A DNA stretch of 39,904 nt from Bacteroidales bacterium (GTDB taxonomy: Bacteria > Bacteroidota > Bacteroidia > Bacteroidales > UBA12170). Where the stretch lies: positions 1-39,904 of the forward strand of contig JADGDY010000026.1 of the NCBI GenBank assembly GCA_016744655.1, in the 5' to 3' direction. Below the pieces are notes generated by a model, which saw only the letters and a list, made by a program, of their open reading frames with translations, was not told the DNA's origin and searched no databases. Shown piece by piece: positions 32,438 to 39,904 of this stretch. The position numbers and the translations under genes are program-made. Each line of letters opens with the position of its first letter. Position 1 is the stretch's first letter.

Positions 32438-34057
32438 ATGAGAAAATTAAAAAATATATTGGGTTTCTTGAGCATTTTAGCACTTAGTTCATGTGCTTCA
32501 TCTTATCAAGCAACTTACGGCGAAGACGACGTTTATTCCTATGGAACACCAAAGCAAAAGACTGTTACGACCAGTCCAATGCCTGTTTCTGGCACAAATG
32601 TCAGTCCTTCTACTACGGGAAAAGCTACAGTAATAAAAACAACAACAGGGAATAATTCTGGACAAGAAGTCACTTATTCTGATGTTTCTTACGAGGATCA
32701 GATAGTAGAAGTGGATGGAGAAACCTATTATGAGGACTCTAATAATTCAGACGATTATTACGATTATGAATATGCTTCACGAATTAAAAGATTTCACGAC
32801 CCTGTGGATGGTGTAGCTTATTATGATAGTTATTATACCAACAGATACTGGTACGATTATAATCCATATAGCTACGGAACAAGTATTTATATGGGATATG
32901 ATTATGCTTACCCTTATTACCAACCTAGCGTATCATTCAGCTTTGGATGGGGATGGGGAAGTTCTTGGTATTATCCTTATGGTGGCTGGGGTTACTCTCC
33001 ATATTATGGATATGGTGGTTACTGGGGCGGTTACTATGGTGGATATTATGGCGGTTATTGGGGTGCCTATAATCATGGATATTGGAATGGATATTACGCT
33101 GGTGGCGGTGGCTACTGGGGTGGTGGATGTTACAACCCTTGTGATGTGAATAGCTATTATTATGGTAGCAGAGGACATTCTTCAAATTCATATGGCTCTA
33201 ACAGAAGTAGCAATAGCAGAAGCGGCTATACTGGAAACAACAACAGTAACATTAATAAAGCTGGTGATAACAGTAGAAATATGGCTAGTTCTACTCAAGG
33301 GCGTTCTGACAGAGATTTTAACAGCAATACAAATAGAGGTTACTTTAATAATGGATCACAATCTGCAAGCGGTAGAACAAATAGTACAAACACTAGTTCT
33401 TCTAATCGTAGAGATGCTACAGCAAGTACTTCAGACAGAACAAATAGTAATAGAGTAAGTTCAAGTTCTACTAGAATGGGAACTTCAAGAAACACTGCTA
33501 GCACAACTAGTTCAGCGAGAACTTCTTCAGCAAATTCTGGAAGAGCAACAACTGTAAATACAGGCAGAACTTCATCATCAAATACAGGCAGAACTTCAAA
33601 TCGCTCAGAATACAGCTATCAGAAATACCAAAATAGCCAAAGAAGCTCAGCAGCTAAATACACTCGAAATACAGGAAGTACATCTACTCGCAATACGGGA
33701 AATGTTTCCAGTGGTAGAAGTTCTTATAGTAAACCATCCTCAAGCACTCGTAGTTCTTCAAGTCAAAGCAGATATCAAAAGCCTAGTACAAGTCAAAGCA
33801 GACAATATAGTAAGCCTGCAAAAACTTATTCTAGACCAAGCTCATCGAGTACAAGAAGTTCAGGAAGCAGTTACTCTTCCCCTTCTAGAAACACCAGTAG
33901 TGGTAGCAGCAGCCGTTCCTACTCAACTCCTAGCAGAAGTTCAGGTAGTAGTAGCGGAAGTATGAGAAGCTCCGGAAGTAGCTCAAGAAGCAGCGGAAGT
34001 AGTTCAAGAAGTAGTGGTGGAGGTAGCTCTAGAAGTAGTGGCGGAGGCCGTCGATAA
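32438..34057 (+). CDS. Low-complexity Tyr/Gly- and Ser/Arg-rich lipoprotein
   Basis: 539 residues. The signal peptide ends in the lipobox LALSSC (Cys19). Residues about 85-120 are acidic and Tyr-rich. About 125-235 are extremely rich in Tyr, Gly and Trp. From about 240 to the end the chain is Ser, Arg, Asn, Thr and Gly repeats, finishing SSRSSGGGRR. The last third is strongly basic and would be disordered. No enzymatic motif is recognised. The aromatic block may pack as a surface-associated or cohesive segment and the basic tail could bind polyanions such as LPS, DNA or polysaccharide; both are inference. Overlapping long frames in other phases are by-products of the biased composition. Confidence 0.8.
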   Translation: MRKLKNILGFLSILALSSCASSYQATYGEDDVYSYGTPKQKTVTTSPMPVSGTNVSPSTTGKATVIKTTTGNNSGQEVTYSDVSYEDQIVEVDGETYYEDSNNSDDYYDYEYASRIKRFHDPVDGVAYYDSYYTNRYWYDYNPYSYGTSIYMGYDYAYPYYQPSVSFSFGWGWGSSWYYPYGGWGYSPYYGYGGYWGGYYGGYYGGYWGAYNHGYWNGYYAGGGGYWGGGCYNPCDVNSYYYGSRGHSSNSYGSNRSSNSRSGYTGNNNSNINKAGDNSRNMASSTQGRSDRDFNSNTNRGYFNNGSQSASGRTNSTNTSSSNRRDATASTSDRTNSNRVSSSSTRMGTSRNTASTTSSARTSSANSGRATTVNTGRTSSSNTGRTSNRSEYSYQKYQNSQRSSAAKYTRNTGSTSTRNTGNVSSGRSSYSKPSSSTRSSSSQSRYQKPSTSQSRQYSKPAKTYSRPSSSSTRSSGSSYSSPSRNTSSGSSSRSYSTPSRSSGSSSGSMRSSGSSSRSSGSSSRSSGGGSSRSSGGGRR

Positions 34058-34112
34058 TCATATTTCTTAATCATCAAACACAATTAAGATCAATATCAGA
34101 TTTAATAAAACA

Positions 34113-35579
34113 ATGATCATGACTTATAGAAAACTATTATTTATCATAGGAGGAATGTTAATTTCCACCGCTCTATTGGCACAAAACGCACAAGATGCAC
34201 TAAGATATTCTTCTACAAATACTGCTGGATCGGCAAGATTCATGGCTCTTTCGGGAGCTATGGGAGCCGTTGGTGGCGATATAAGTACCATAAACTTCAA
34301 CCCAGCTGGCTTAGGAATCTATAAAAGTTCGGAATATATAATAGCCCCGCGCTATCTTTTTAATAAAGAGGAATCTAGCTATGGTGGATATAACAGCACC
34401 GATAGAAGAGACAATTTCAATTACGGTATGGCTGGTCTGGTGAGTGCCATGCCATTGTTTAGCCAACACGATCCTAACCCTACTGGATGGAAATATATGC
34501 AGTTTGGATTTTCTTTCAATAGAATTGATAATTATCGCTCCGATATATTAATTCAAGGTAATTCATATGGTGGCTCAAAAGTTTTTGAATGGAGAGATCA
34601 GGCTAATGGGAATCTACCAGATAACTTAAATCTATTTGGCTCCAACCTAGCTTGGGAAACCTACTTATTGGATACAGTAAATGGTTATCCAACAAATTAT
34701 AATGCAGCAACTCCATCTGGTGGGGTTTATCAAAGCTATAATAGCAGAACAGAGGGCTATAAAAATGAAATGTCCTTTGCCTTTTCAGGAAATTATAATG
34801 ATAGATTATTTATTGGAGCTAGTTTATCATGGTCTTTTCTCAATTATTTCAACACCGTATACTACTCAGAAACGTCTTTAGATAATCCAGCACCGGGTGA
34901 ATTTGATAACTTTACTTATATCGAAGAATTGGGAACACGTGGAAATGGGATCAATGGTAAATTTGGTCTGATTTATATCGTAAATCCTATTATTAGAATT
35001 AGTGGTGCCATCCATACTCCTACTTGGTATTACAGAATGACAGACACCTATTTTTCTAAGGTAGAAAGTCAAATGGCCAACGGACAAACATATAGCAAAA
35101 CATCTCCAAATGGCAGATACGAATATAACATGAATACTCCATTTAAGGCCATGGGAGGTATGAGTTTCTTTATTCAAAAAATGGGCTTTATTAGTGTTGA
35201 TTATATTTATCAAGATTACAGTCAAGCATACTTAAAATCGGATTACGATTCTTTTTACGATGAGAATGAGAATATAAATAATGATTTCACAGCAACACAT
35301 TCTGTAAATATTGGTACGGAGTGGAGATTCCAACCGTTTTTTGTAAGAGCAGGTTATGGATTTACTACCAGTCCTGTGAAGGAAGAAATTAATGACATTA
35401 CTCAAAATCAGTTTAGTTTTGGATTGGGATATCGTTCAGGACCATTTTTTATGGATGCATCCTTTATGCAAAAATACAATGCCCAAAACTACTATATGTA
35501 TGGAGCTAACTACGTAAGTCCTGCTTATATAGAAACTAAAACTAGTTATTATAGCTTGTCTTTAGGATTTAAATTCTAG
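34113..35579 (+). CDS. OmpP1/FadL-like outer-membrane protein
   Basis: 488 residues with signal peptide RKLLFIIGGMLISTALLA (start at 34113 or the second ATG at 34119) and mature start QNAQDALRYS. The N-terminal motif ARFMALSGAMGAVGGDISTINFNPAGLGIY is the FadL/OmpP1/TodX signature, in which NPAG forms the plug/hatch. The C terminus YYSLSLGFKF ends in Phe, typical for BAM insertion. FadL-type barrels take up long-chain fatty acids or other hydrophobic compounds; the substrate here is not determined. It follows the low-complexity lipoprotein by 55 bases on the same strand, so they could share a transcript. Confidence 0.85.
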   Translation: MIMTYRKLLFIIGGMLISTALLAQNAQDALRYSSTNTAGSARFMALSGAMGAVGGDISTINFNPAGLGIYKSSEYIIAPRYLFNKEESSYGGYNSTDRRDNFNYGMAGLVSAMPLFSQHDPNPTGWKYMQFGFSFNRIDNYRSDILIQGNSYGGSKVFEWRDQANGNLPDNLNLFGSNLAWETYLLDTVNGYPTNYNAATPSGGVYQSYNSRTEGYKNEMSFAFSGNYNDRLFIGASLSWSFLNYFNTVYYSETSLDNPAPGEFDNFTYIEELGTRGNGINGKFGLIYIVNPIIRISGAIHTPTWYYRMTDTYFSKVESQMANGQTYSKTSPNGRYEYNMNTPFKAMGGMSFFIQKMGFISVDYIYQDYSQAYLKSDYDSFYDENENINNDFTATHSVNIGTEWRFQPFFVRAGYGFTTSPVKEEINDITQNQFSFGLGYRSGPFFMDASFMQKYNAQNYYMYGANYVSPAYIETKTSYYSLSLGFKF

Positions 35580-35611
35580 AAGAAATAAAACAATTTAAAA
35601 GATAATCTCAG

Positions 35612-36658
35612 CTATTCCTTTTCTATAAAGTGAATGGCTGTTGCTTTTATGCCAATCCAGATTTTTCCATGTTTCTTAATCTGAAACCTTTCATAGGATT
35701 CCTGACTGATTAAAGTAGAAACAATAATTCCGATATCTACATTTACTTCCATTCCTCGTGGACTTGGAATCACTTCTAATACTTGAGCTTCAAAATTATT
35801 GATAATGCTAGAATCTATTCTCGAGCTAGAAAGAATAACATCCTCACTTTTAAACATGGCAAAACCTTGACCTTCTGATAAACCATGGGGCATTTTTAAT
35901 TCCACTTTATTCTCTAAAAGGATTGTTTTGGGGTCTATAACAATAGATTTATAGAAATTCTTAATGCCAGAAAATTTAGCGATAAACTTGGATTTTGGCT
36001 TATGAAATATCTCCTTTGGACTACCAAACTGAACCAATTCGCCTTGGTGTACAATTCCGATTTTATCTGCCAAAGAGATGGCTTCCTCAAAATCGTGAGT
36101 CACATGAATCATGGTCATGCCCTCCTCATTAAGTTGACGTAAGAGGCTTCTCATATCATCCCGCAATTGAACATCGAGTGAGGAAAGTGGTTCGTCTAAA
36201 AGCAAACAATGTGGTTTTGAAGCAAGGGTTCTGGCTATGGCCACTCGTTTTAACTCTCCACCCGATAAAGTTTCTGGCCACCGCTCCAATAATTTATCTA
36301 CCTGTGCTTTTTGGGCATAATCTAATATGGCTTGCTGGTTTTCTTGTGGACTAAGCTTTTGATTCTTCAAAGGAAAAGCAATATTATTCTTCACTTTTAG
36401 ATGAGGAAAGACCGTATTGTCTTGGAATACCATCCCCATATTTCTTTTCTGAATTTTTTCATTTGTGATGGCTTTATCTTCATAATAGATTTCACCTTGA
36501 TCAGGAAGAATTAAGCCTGCCATCATTTCTAATATAAGTGATTTCCCGGCTCCTGATTCCCCTAGCAACACCACATATTCTCCTTTTTCTACTGAGAAAC
36601 TGATGTTTTGAAGCGCGAAACCCTCATACTTTCTCGATATGTTTTTTATTTCTAGCAT
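35612..36658 (-). CDS. ABC transporter ATP-binding protein, tungstate/molybdate type
   Basis: 348 residues. Walker A GESGAGKS (33-40), Q-loop VFQD (77-80), signature LSGGELKR (131-138), Walker B LLLDEP (152-157) and switch His in IHVTHDF, all intact. The region after about 240 is a C-terminal beta domain like the TOBE/MOP regulatory domain of ModC/WtpC/CysA/PotA-type ATPases. It starts 3 bases after the permease stop codon, and both follow the WtpA-like binding protein. The function is to power uptake of molybdate or tungstate, as the binding protein implies. Confidence 0.9.
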   Translation of the reverse strand: MLEIKNISRKYEGFALQNISFSVEKGEYVVLLGESGAGKSLILEMMAGLILPDQGEIYYEDKAITNEKIQKRNMGMVFQDNTVFPHLKVKNNIAFPLKNQKLSPQENQQAILDYAQKAQVDKLLERWPETLSGGELKRVAIARTLASKPHCLLLDEPLSSLDVQLRDDMRSLLRQLNEEGMTMIHVTHDFEEAISLADKIGIVHQGELVQFGSPKEIFHKPKSKFIAKFSGIKNFYKSIVIDPKTILLENKVELKMPHGLSEGQGFAMFKSEDVILSSSRIDSSIINNFEAQVLEVIPSPRGMEVNVDIGIIVSTLISQESYERFQIKKHGKIWIGIKATAIHFIEKE

Positions 36659-36661
36659 GAC

Positions 36662-37447
36662 TTATCTTTTTGGTCTTTCTCTTGATAACATCCTCAGGGC
36701 AGCAAAGAACACTAAACAAACTATGATAAAAACCACGGAAACTGGTCGTGCATAAGTCAAGCCAAAAGCACCAAATCTTTCGTAAATTAAAACGGGGGTT
36801 ATCATAGGATGATAGGCTACAATCACTACGGCACCAAACTCGCTCATTCCTCTGGCAAACATCAGTATCATACCGGAAAGAATATTTCGTGATGCCAATG
36901 GTAATGAAACGCTAAAAAACACTCTAGCTGGAGAAGCGCCAAGGTTTAAAGCCGCCTTTTCTAATCTAATAGGTACCGCTAAAAAACCATCTCTAGCCGC
37001 TGTAATTAAATAGGGGATACTCACGAAAGCCATGGCCACTGCAATTCCTATTGGGTTTCCGACTAGTGTAATTCCAAAACTTTCTGCTACTTGTCCTATT
37101 ACAGAATCACGTGAAATAAATCCCAAAATAGCAATACCTGCGGCTGAATGAGGAATAACTATGGGGAGGTCGATGATACCGAGAACTAGTTTTTTGGCAA
37201 AAAACTCTCGTCTGGCCAAAAGGTAAGAAAGTGGAATAGCAGCAATGGCAAATACCAGAGTGGAGGCAAAAGAAACAGAAAGCGTTAACCAAATACTTTG
37301 CTGCACTTCTTTATCTTGGGTGGTTTCAAAAATTTCAGTTGGAGTGGTGTTTAAGAACATCCCCAAAAGTGGAGCTATTATAAACATCAATGCTAATCCC
37401 CCTAAGGAGATGAGTATGAGGTTTAATATATTGAAATTGGTTCTCAC
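36662..37447 (-). CDS. ABC transporter permease, ModB/WtpB-like
   Basis: 261 residues with about six transmembrane helices. The EAA-like loop EKAALNLGASPARVFFSVSLPLASRNI is followed by ILMFARGMSEFGAVVIVAYHP, the pattern of ModB/WtpB/CysT permeases. The upstream gap to the binding-protein gene is unusually long (442 bases) and holds a REP-like repeat, yet the order binding protein, permease, ATPase is kept. Transport specificity comes from the binding protein. Confidence 0.9.
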   Translation of the reverse strand: MRTNFNILNLILISLGGLALMFIIAPLLGMFLNTTPTEIFETTQDKEVQQSIWLTLSVSFASTLVFAIAAIPLSYLLARREFFAKKLVLGIIDLPIVIPHSAAGIAILGFISRDSVIGQVAESFGITLVGNPIGIAVAMAFVSIPYLITAARDGFLAVPIRLEKAALNLGASPARVFFSVSLPLASRNILSGMILMFARGMSEFGAVVIVAYHPMITPVLIYERFGAFGLTYARPVSVVFIIVCLVFFAALRMLSRERPKR

Positions 37448-37510
37448 TATTATAGGTTTTTATTTCCCACCATTATTAATCAGATTCAGTGCAAACGCAT
37501 ACTTTTACTA

Positions 37511-37605
37511 GTGCAATTATTTTTGATAAAAGCTAGCGCGGATTTGGTGCGGTAAAATCACTTCTTTTACAGATATGTTTGCACGGAAAACATTTCCGCG
37601 CTAGC
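37511..37605. repeat. REP-like dyad element, copy B
   Basis: The arms GCTAGCGCGGA (37532-37542) and TCCGCGCTAGC (37595-37605) are perfectly complementary. The rest aligns with copy A (5141-5234), including the flank GTGCAATTATTTTT. Copy B has the intact dyad and copy A the decayed one. Confidence 0.75.
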
Positions 37606-37711
37606 CTTTCGCTATTAACAAGTCTGTTCTCTTGCATTTTTACCTTTTATAGAATGTGAGTTTGCCCTGTCAAAAGTAAACTTTTTTAGCATTCTACTGA
37701 ATGTTTTTTTG

Positions 37712-37735
37712 ATTGCCCCAAGCCCTAAAGGGAGC
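37712..37735 (+). repeat. CCCTAAAGGG repeat, copy 3
   Basis: ATTGCCCCAAGCCCTAAAGG then GAGC: the same core as copies at 14711 and 14961, in the same orientation as copy 1, with the GCAAAAAA tail of copy 2. Confidence 0.55.
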
Positions 37736-37889
37736 AAAAAACTACAAACTCTAAATGGCAGACAATCAATTATATTACTGATTAAATGCCTTTCCTTTTT
37801 TTACAAGACAAGCCATGTAATAGCTGTACCACAAAGGGTTCCACAAAACAAATTTTATAACCACACTTAATATCAGTTGTGGTGATGCA

Positions 37890-38840
37890 TTATTTATCCA
37901 ATGCAAATTCTTTCAGCTCAGCTGGTATATTATCAAAGTTGGAGGAGGGTGATGGGACTAAAGATTTTTGTCCATTTTTCTCCATGATGGCCATTCCATT
38001 TTGTGCTGAAAGAATATATTTCATGAATTGAAGCGCTTCTTTTTTATTTGGAGCTTCATTAAGAATCGTGATTCCATAAACCATGGCCTCCCCTTTTTTT
38101 GTGATAAATTCCCCAGGCTTTTTTCCAGATATTTTAGCAGTAGCTCCAGCATAGAAATCATCTAATTGAGGATTCTGTAGATTGATGCTATCGGGCAAAA
38201 CAATATATTTTAAGCCATGTTGTTCGGCCACCGACCTATATAAAAAGATATAATCAATCACATTAGATTCTAGCAAACCAATAAGATCTGTTTCCTTAGG
38301 TCTGATATAGTTTTTGTCTTTCTCTAGCAATTGCTTGGCCAAGCCCTCCTTCTCGTAAAACTGTTCTGCTAAACTGGCTAAAAGTACCGTTCGATAGCCA
38401 CAAGGATCAGAATCTGGATTGGAACGTCCATAAGCAACCTCCTCCTTCATTAATATTTCATGCCAATTCTTGGAATTGATTTCATTACTCATTCGAGATT
38501 CTTCATGATAGACTATGGCCATTCCGTTTCCTGCAAATTTGATATTCCAATCGGTAAATTCAGGTATCAGTAGATTATCGATGACTCTAAAATCGGCTGA
38601 GGCCATAATATCGCAAGGCCTTTTTAAATCAGCAATCTTACGGGCACATTGGCGGCTACCAGCGGATTCCATTAAAATATTCAGCTCAGGGTTCTCCTTT
38701 TGATATTGCTTAGCCATTTGCTTAAAAGGCACTGATAAACTTCCTGCATGGAAAATAATCAACTCATTTTTACTCTCTTCACTATTTTGACAAGAAGATA
38801 AAATGAGGAGGATTAATAATACGGGCCATAATCTTTTCAT
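37890..38840 (-). CDS. wtpA: Tungstate/molybdate-binding lipoprotein, WtpA-like
   Basis: 316 residues from the ATG at 38840. An upstream in-frame extension to 38951 is rejected because GAGG (38847-38850) is correctly placed for 38840 and the signal peptide LLILLILSSC (Cys17) follows. The mature protein has FHAGSLSVPFKQ, MESAGSRQCARKI, DIMASADFRVID and YGRSNPDSDPCGYRT. These are hallmark motifs of WtpA/ModA-type oxyanion-binding proteins, especially the WtpA branch. As a lipoprotein it delivers tungstate or molybdate to the permease. It starts 13 bases after the molybdopterin-like lipoprotein stop, so the two are co-transcribed. Confidence 0.88.
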   Translation of the reverse strand: MKRLWPVLLILLILSSCQNSEESKNELIIFHAGSLSVPFKQMAKQYQKENPELNILMESAGSRQCARKIADLKRPCDIMASADFRVIDNLLIPEFTDWNIKFAGNGMAIVYHEESRMSNEINSKNWHEILMKEEVAYGRSNPDSDPCGYRTVLLASLAEQFYEKEGLAKQLLEKDKNYIRPKETDLIGLLESNVIDYIFLYRSVAEQHGLKYIVLPDSINLQNPQLDDFYAGATAKISGKKPGEFITKKGEAMVYGITILNEAPNKKEALQFMKYILSAQNGMAIMEKNGQKSLVPSPSSNFDNIPAELKEFALDK

Positions 38841-38853
38841 TAGCATCCTCAAA

Positions 38854-39903
38854 TTATTTCTGATTTTCGGAATAATAAATGGTATTGATGCCTTTAATGG
38901 CTCTATCGGAGAAGAAGTCGAAACAAGGAATAATTCTAAAAATCCCACCATTTTCTACTTCTGGTCGACAAGTTAATAGGAGTTCGCCTTGGTCGTTTCT
39001 ATTACAGATTTCGCTATAGGTAAAAACGGCTCTATATCCATCGTCAGCAGCAATCACAAACAAACCTTCTCTAATGGCTTTAGGAGTTTTCTCTATTAAA
39101 TTATCGAAATAGGCATCTAAGCTCAAACCTGTAAAAGGATCGGTGCTATGCAATCCTCTTCCTCTACCATAAAAAATGGTATGAGTTTCAATGATTGGAT
39201 AATCTGCTGGATGCTCTTTCAATGTGGCTTTCTTTTCGTTTTCTACCATAAAATCGCAAGTGGCAGAGTATAGAGGATATTTCCCTTTCTCTACTTCTAA
39301 ATCTATAGGATATGATTTCACTGTAATTTTAGTTGGATTGCTGATGTTTCTTTCGGTTAATAAATCGCCAACCACCACAAGTTTTGCTTCTGTTGGAAGT
39401 TCCCAAAGTGTTTTTGATTTAGATGGCACCACTCTACTTACTCGTGTGGCAATAATGATTTCATCTAAATGATTATTATAATAAAGCTCGCCCCAACTGA
39501 TAACTGTTTTTTCACCTTTGTCGTTTTCAATTTCCACATACAAATCAACTATGGGTTTGAAATTGCTTGCATTTTTCTTCTGCAACATCCTCTCGTTCAA
39601 AATATCTTGAAGGGAATATCCATCGTAGCGAAAAGCACCGGTAAACATATTTCCATATTTACCCAAGCGGGTTTCTTTTACCATTACAGAACGCAAAGGT
39701 AATTTTGAGAAGTTTACAAATCCGGGATTAGAAACCTCGCCCAAAACTTCAATCTGATCACCAGGAAGCAATATGGTTTCTGAATTGTCGTAAAAATCGT
39801 TGGTGGCATCGGTGGAATCGATGGGCATTAAAGAAACAGTTTGGGAATCAGAATTTGATTCATCAGGCTTTTCAGTATTCATATTACAAGAATAACTAAT
39901 CAT
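38854..39903 (-). CDS. Lipoprotein resembling molybdopterin-oxidoreductase domain, partial
   Basis: At least 349 residues; the frame runs to the window edge. The visible SYSCNMNTE looks like a lipobox with Cys near the edge, so the true signal peptide and start lie beyond the right border. Two stretches resemble the sulfite-oxidase-type Oxidored_molyb fold: GYSLQDILNERM ... VEIENDKGEKTVISWGEL and GLSLDAYFDNLI ... AADDGYRAVFTYSEI, so it may contain two such domains. The cofactor-coordinating Cys is not obvious, so a binding role without catalysis is possible. Position directly before wtpA supports a molybdenum or tungsten connection. Confidence in the fold is moderate. Confidence 0.55.
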   Translation of the reverse strand: MISYSCNMNTEKPDESNSDSQTVSLMPIDSTDATNDFYDNSETILLPGDQIEVLGEVSNPGFVNFSKLPLRSVMVKETRLGKYGNMFTGAFRYDGYSLQDILNERMLQKKNASNFKPIVDLYVEIENDKGEKTVISWGELYYNNHLDEIIIATRVSRVVPSKSKTLWELPTEAKLVVVGDLLTERNISNPTKITVKSYPIDLEVEKGKYPLYSATCDFMVENEKKATLKEHPADYPIIETHTIFYGRGRGLHSTDPFTGLSLDAYFDNLIEKTPKAIREGLFVIAADDGYRAVFTYSEICNRNDQGELLLTCRPEVENGGIFRIIPCFDFFSDRAIKGINTIYYSENQK

Positions 39904-39904
39904 T

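Larger units (their letters stand above)
37448..37889. other. Gap inside the transporter operon, with repeats
   Basis: It separates the binding-protein gene from the permease on the same strand. It contains the REP-like dyad (37511-37605) and a CCCTAAAGGG repeat (37712-37735). No gene or clear separate promoter for the permease was recognised. Confidence 0.6.

Noticed and set aside
32823..33965. Several long frames in other phases and on the minus strand
   Set aside because: They are by-products of the biased codons of the low-complexity lipoprotein; only its frame has a signal peptide and Shine-Dalgarno site.
38841..38951. N-terminal extension of the WtpA-like protein
   Set aside because: It overlaps the upstream lipoprotein gene and precedes the lipoprotein signal. 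The GAGG site supports the start at 38840.
1..39904. tRNA, rRNA or prophage genes
   Set aside because: No cloverleaf-like sequence with a T-loop, rRNA segment, integrase or phage structural gene was seen by eye. A tRNAscan or Infernal run could still find a missed small RNA.

Overview
The window is chromosomal DNA from a member of the Bacteroidota. The evidence is two secreted proteins with C-terminal type IX secretion (Por) sorting domains, repeated matches to the phylum's promoter consensus (TTTG, 19-21 nt, TAnnTTTG), mostly weak Shine-Dalgarno sites, AT-rich coding, and families typical of the phylum (TPR-transmembrane-LuxR regulators, the 'asparagine synthetase B'-labelled family, a FadL-like barrel). 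I cannot name a genus. A marine or sediment lineage is plausible but is a guess.

Layout. 1-3000: the tail of a probable amidophosphoribosyltransferase, then a CysL-like LysR regulator with a perfect 11-bp dyad in its promoter region, a YeiH-family exporter and a TauE/SafE-family permease (probable sulfite or sulfur-compound efflux). 3000-9900: two T9SS-secreted proteins with similar N termini flank a TPR/LuxR-type membrane regulator and a 42-residue coiled-coil gene. 9900-12550: hairpin-rich spacer and a solitary PD-(D/E)XK nuclease fused to a DUF2075-type helicase. 12550-15500: an OprC/NosA-like TonB-dependent copper receptor and a small Cys-containing envelope protein. 15500-17000: a non-coding array of 2.2 direct repeats with a 577-bp period, packed with hairpins. 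17000-20800: a flippase-like membrane protein, then a Tat-lipoprotein (gluconate dehydrogenase subunit 3 family) translationally coupled to a GMC oxidoreductase. 20980-26080: dnaB, an overlapping unknown secreted protein and a U32 (RlhA-like) protein with a TTG start. 26200-28860: a NhaC-family antiporter overlapping an outer-membrane porin. 28940-32320, minus strand: recO, rpmF with its DUF177 partner, and proS. 32430-35580: a Tyr/Gly- then Ser/Arg-rich lipoprotein and a FadL/OmpP1-like barrel. 35600-39904, minus strand: a tungstate/molybdate ABC transporter and a partial lipoprotein that looks molybdopterin-oxidoreductase-like.

How it fits together. Most of the window is ordinary core genome separated by small modules for metal, oxyanion and sulfur transport. 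The least explained sequence is non-coding: the 577-bp repeat array, a REP-like dyad found at 5141-5234 and 37511-37605, a family of CCCTAAAGGG repeats, and a cluster of hairpins at 18182-18411. No CRISPR array, tRNA, rRNA, phage module or intact transposase was seen. Every family assignment was made by reading the sequence, without database searches.
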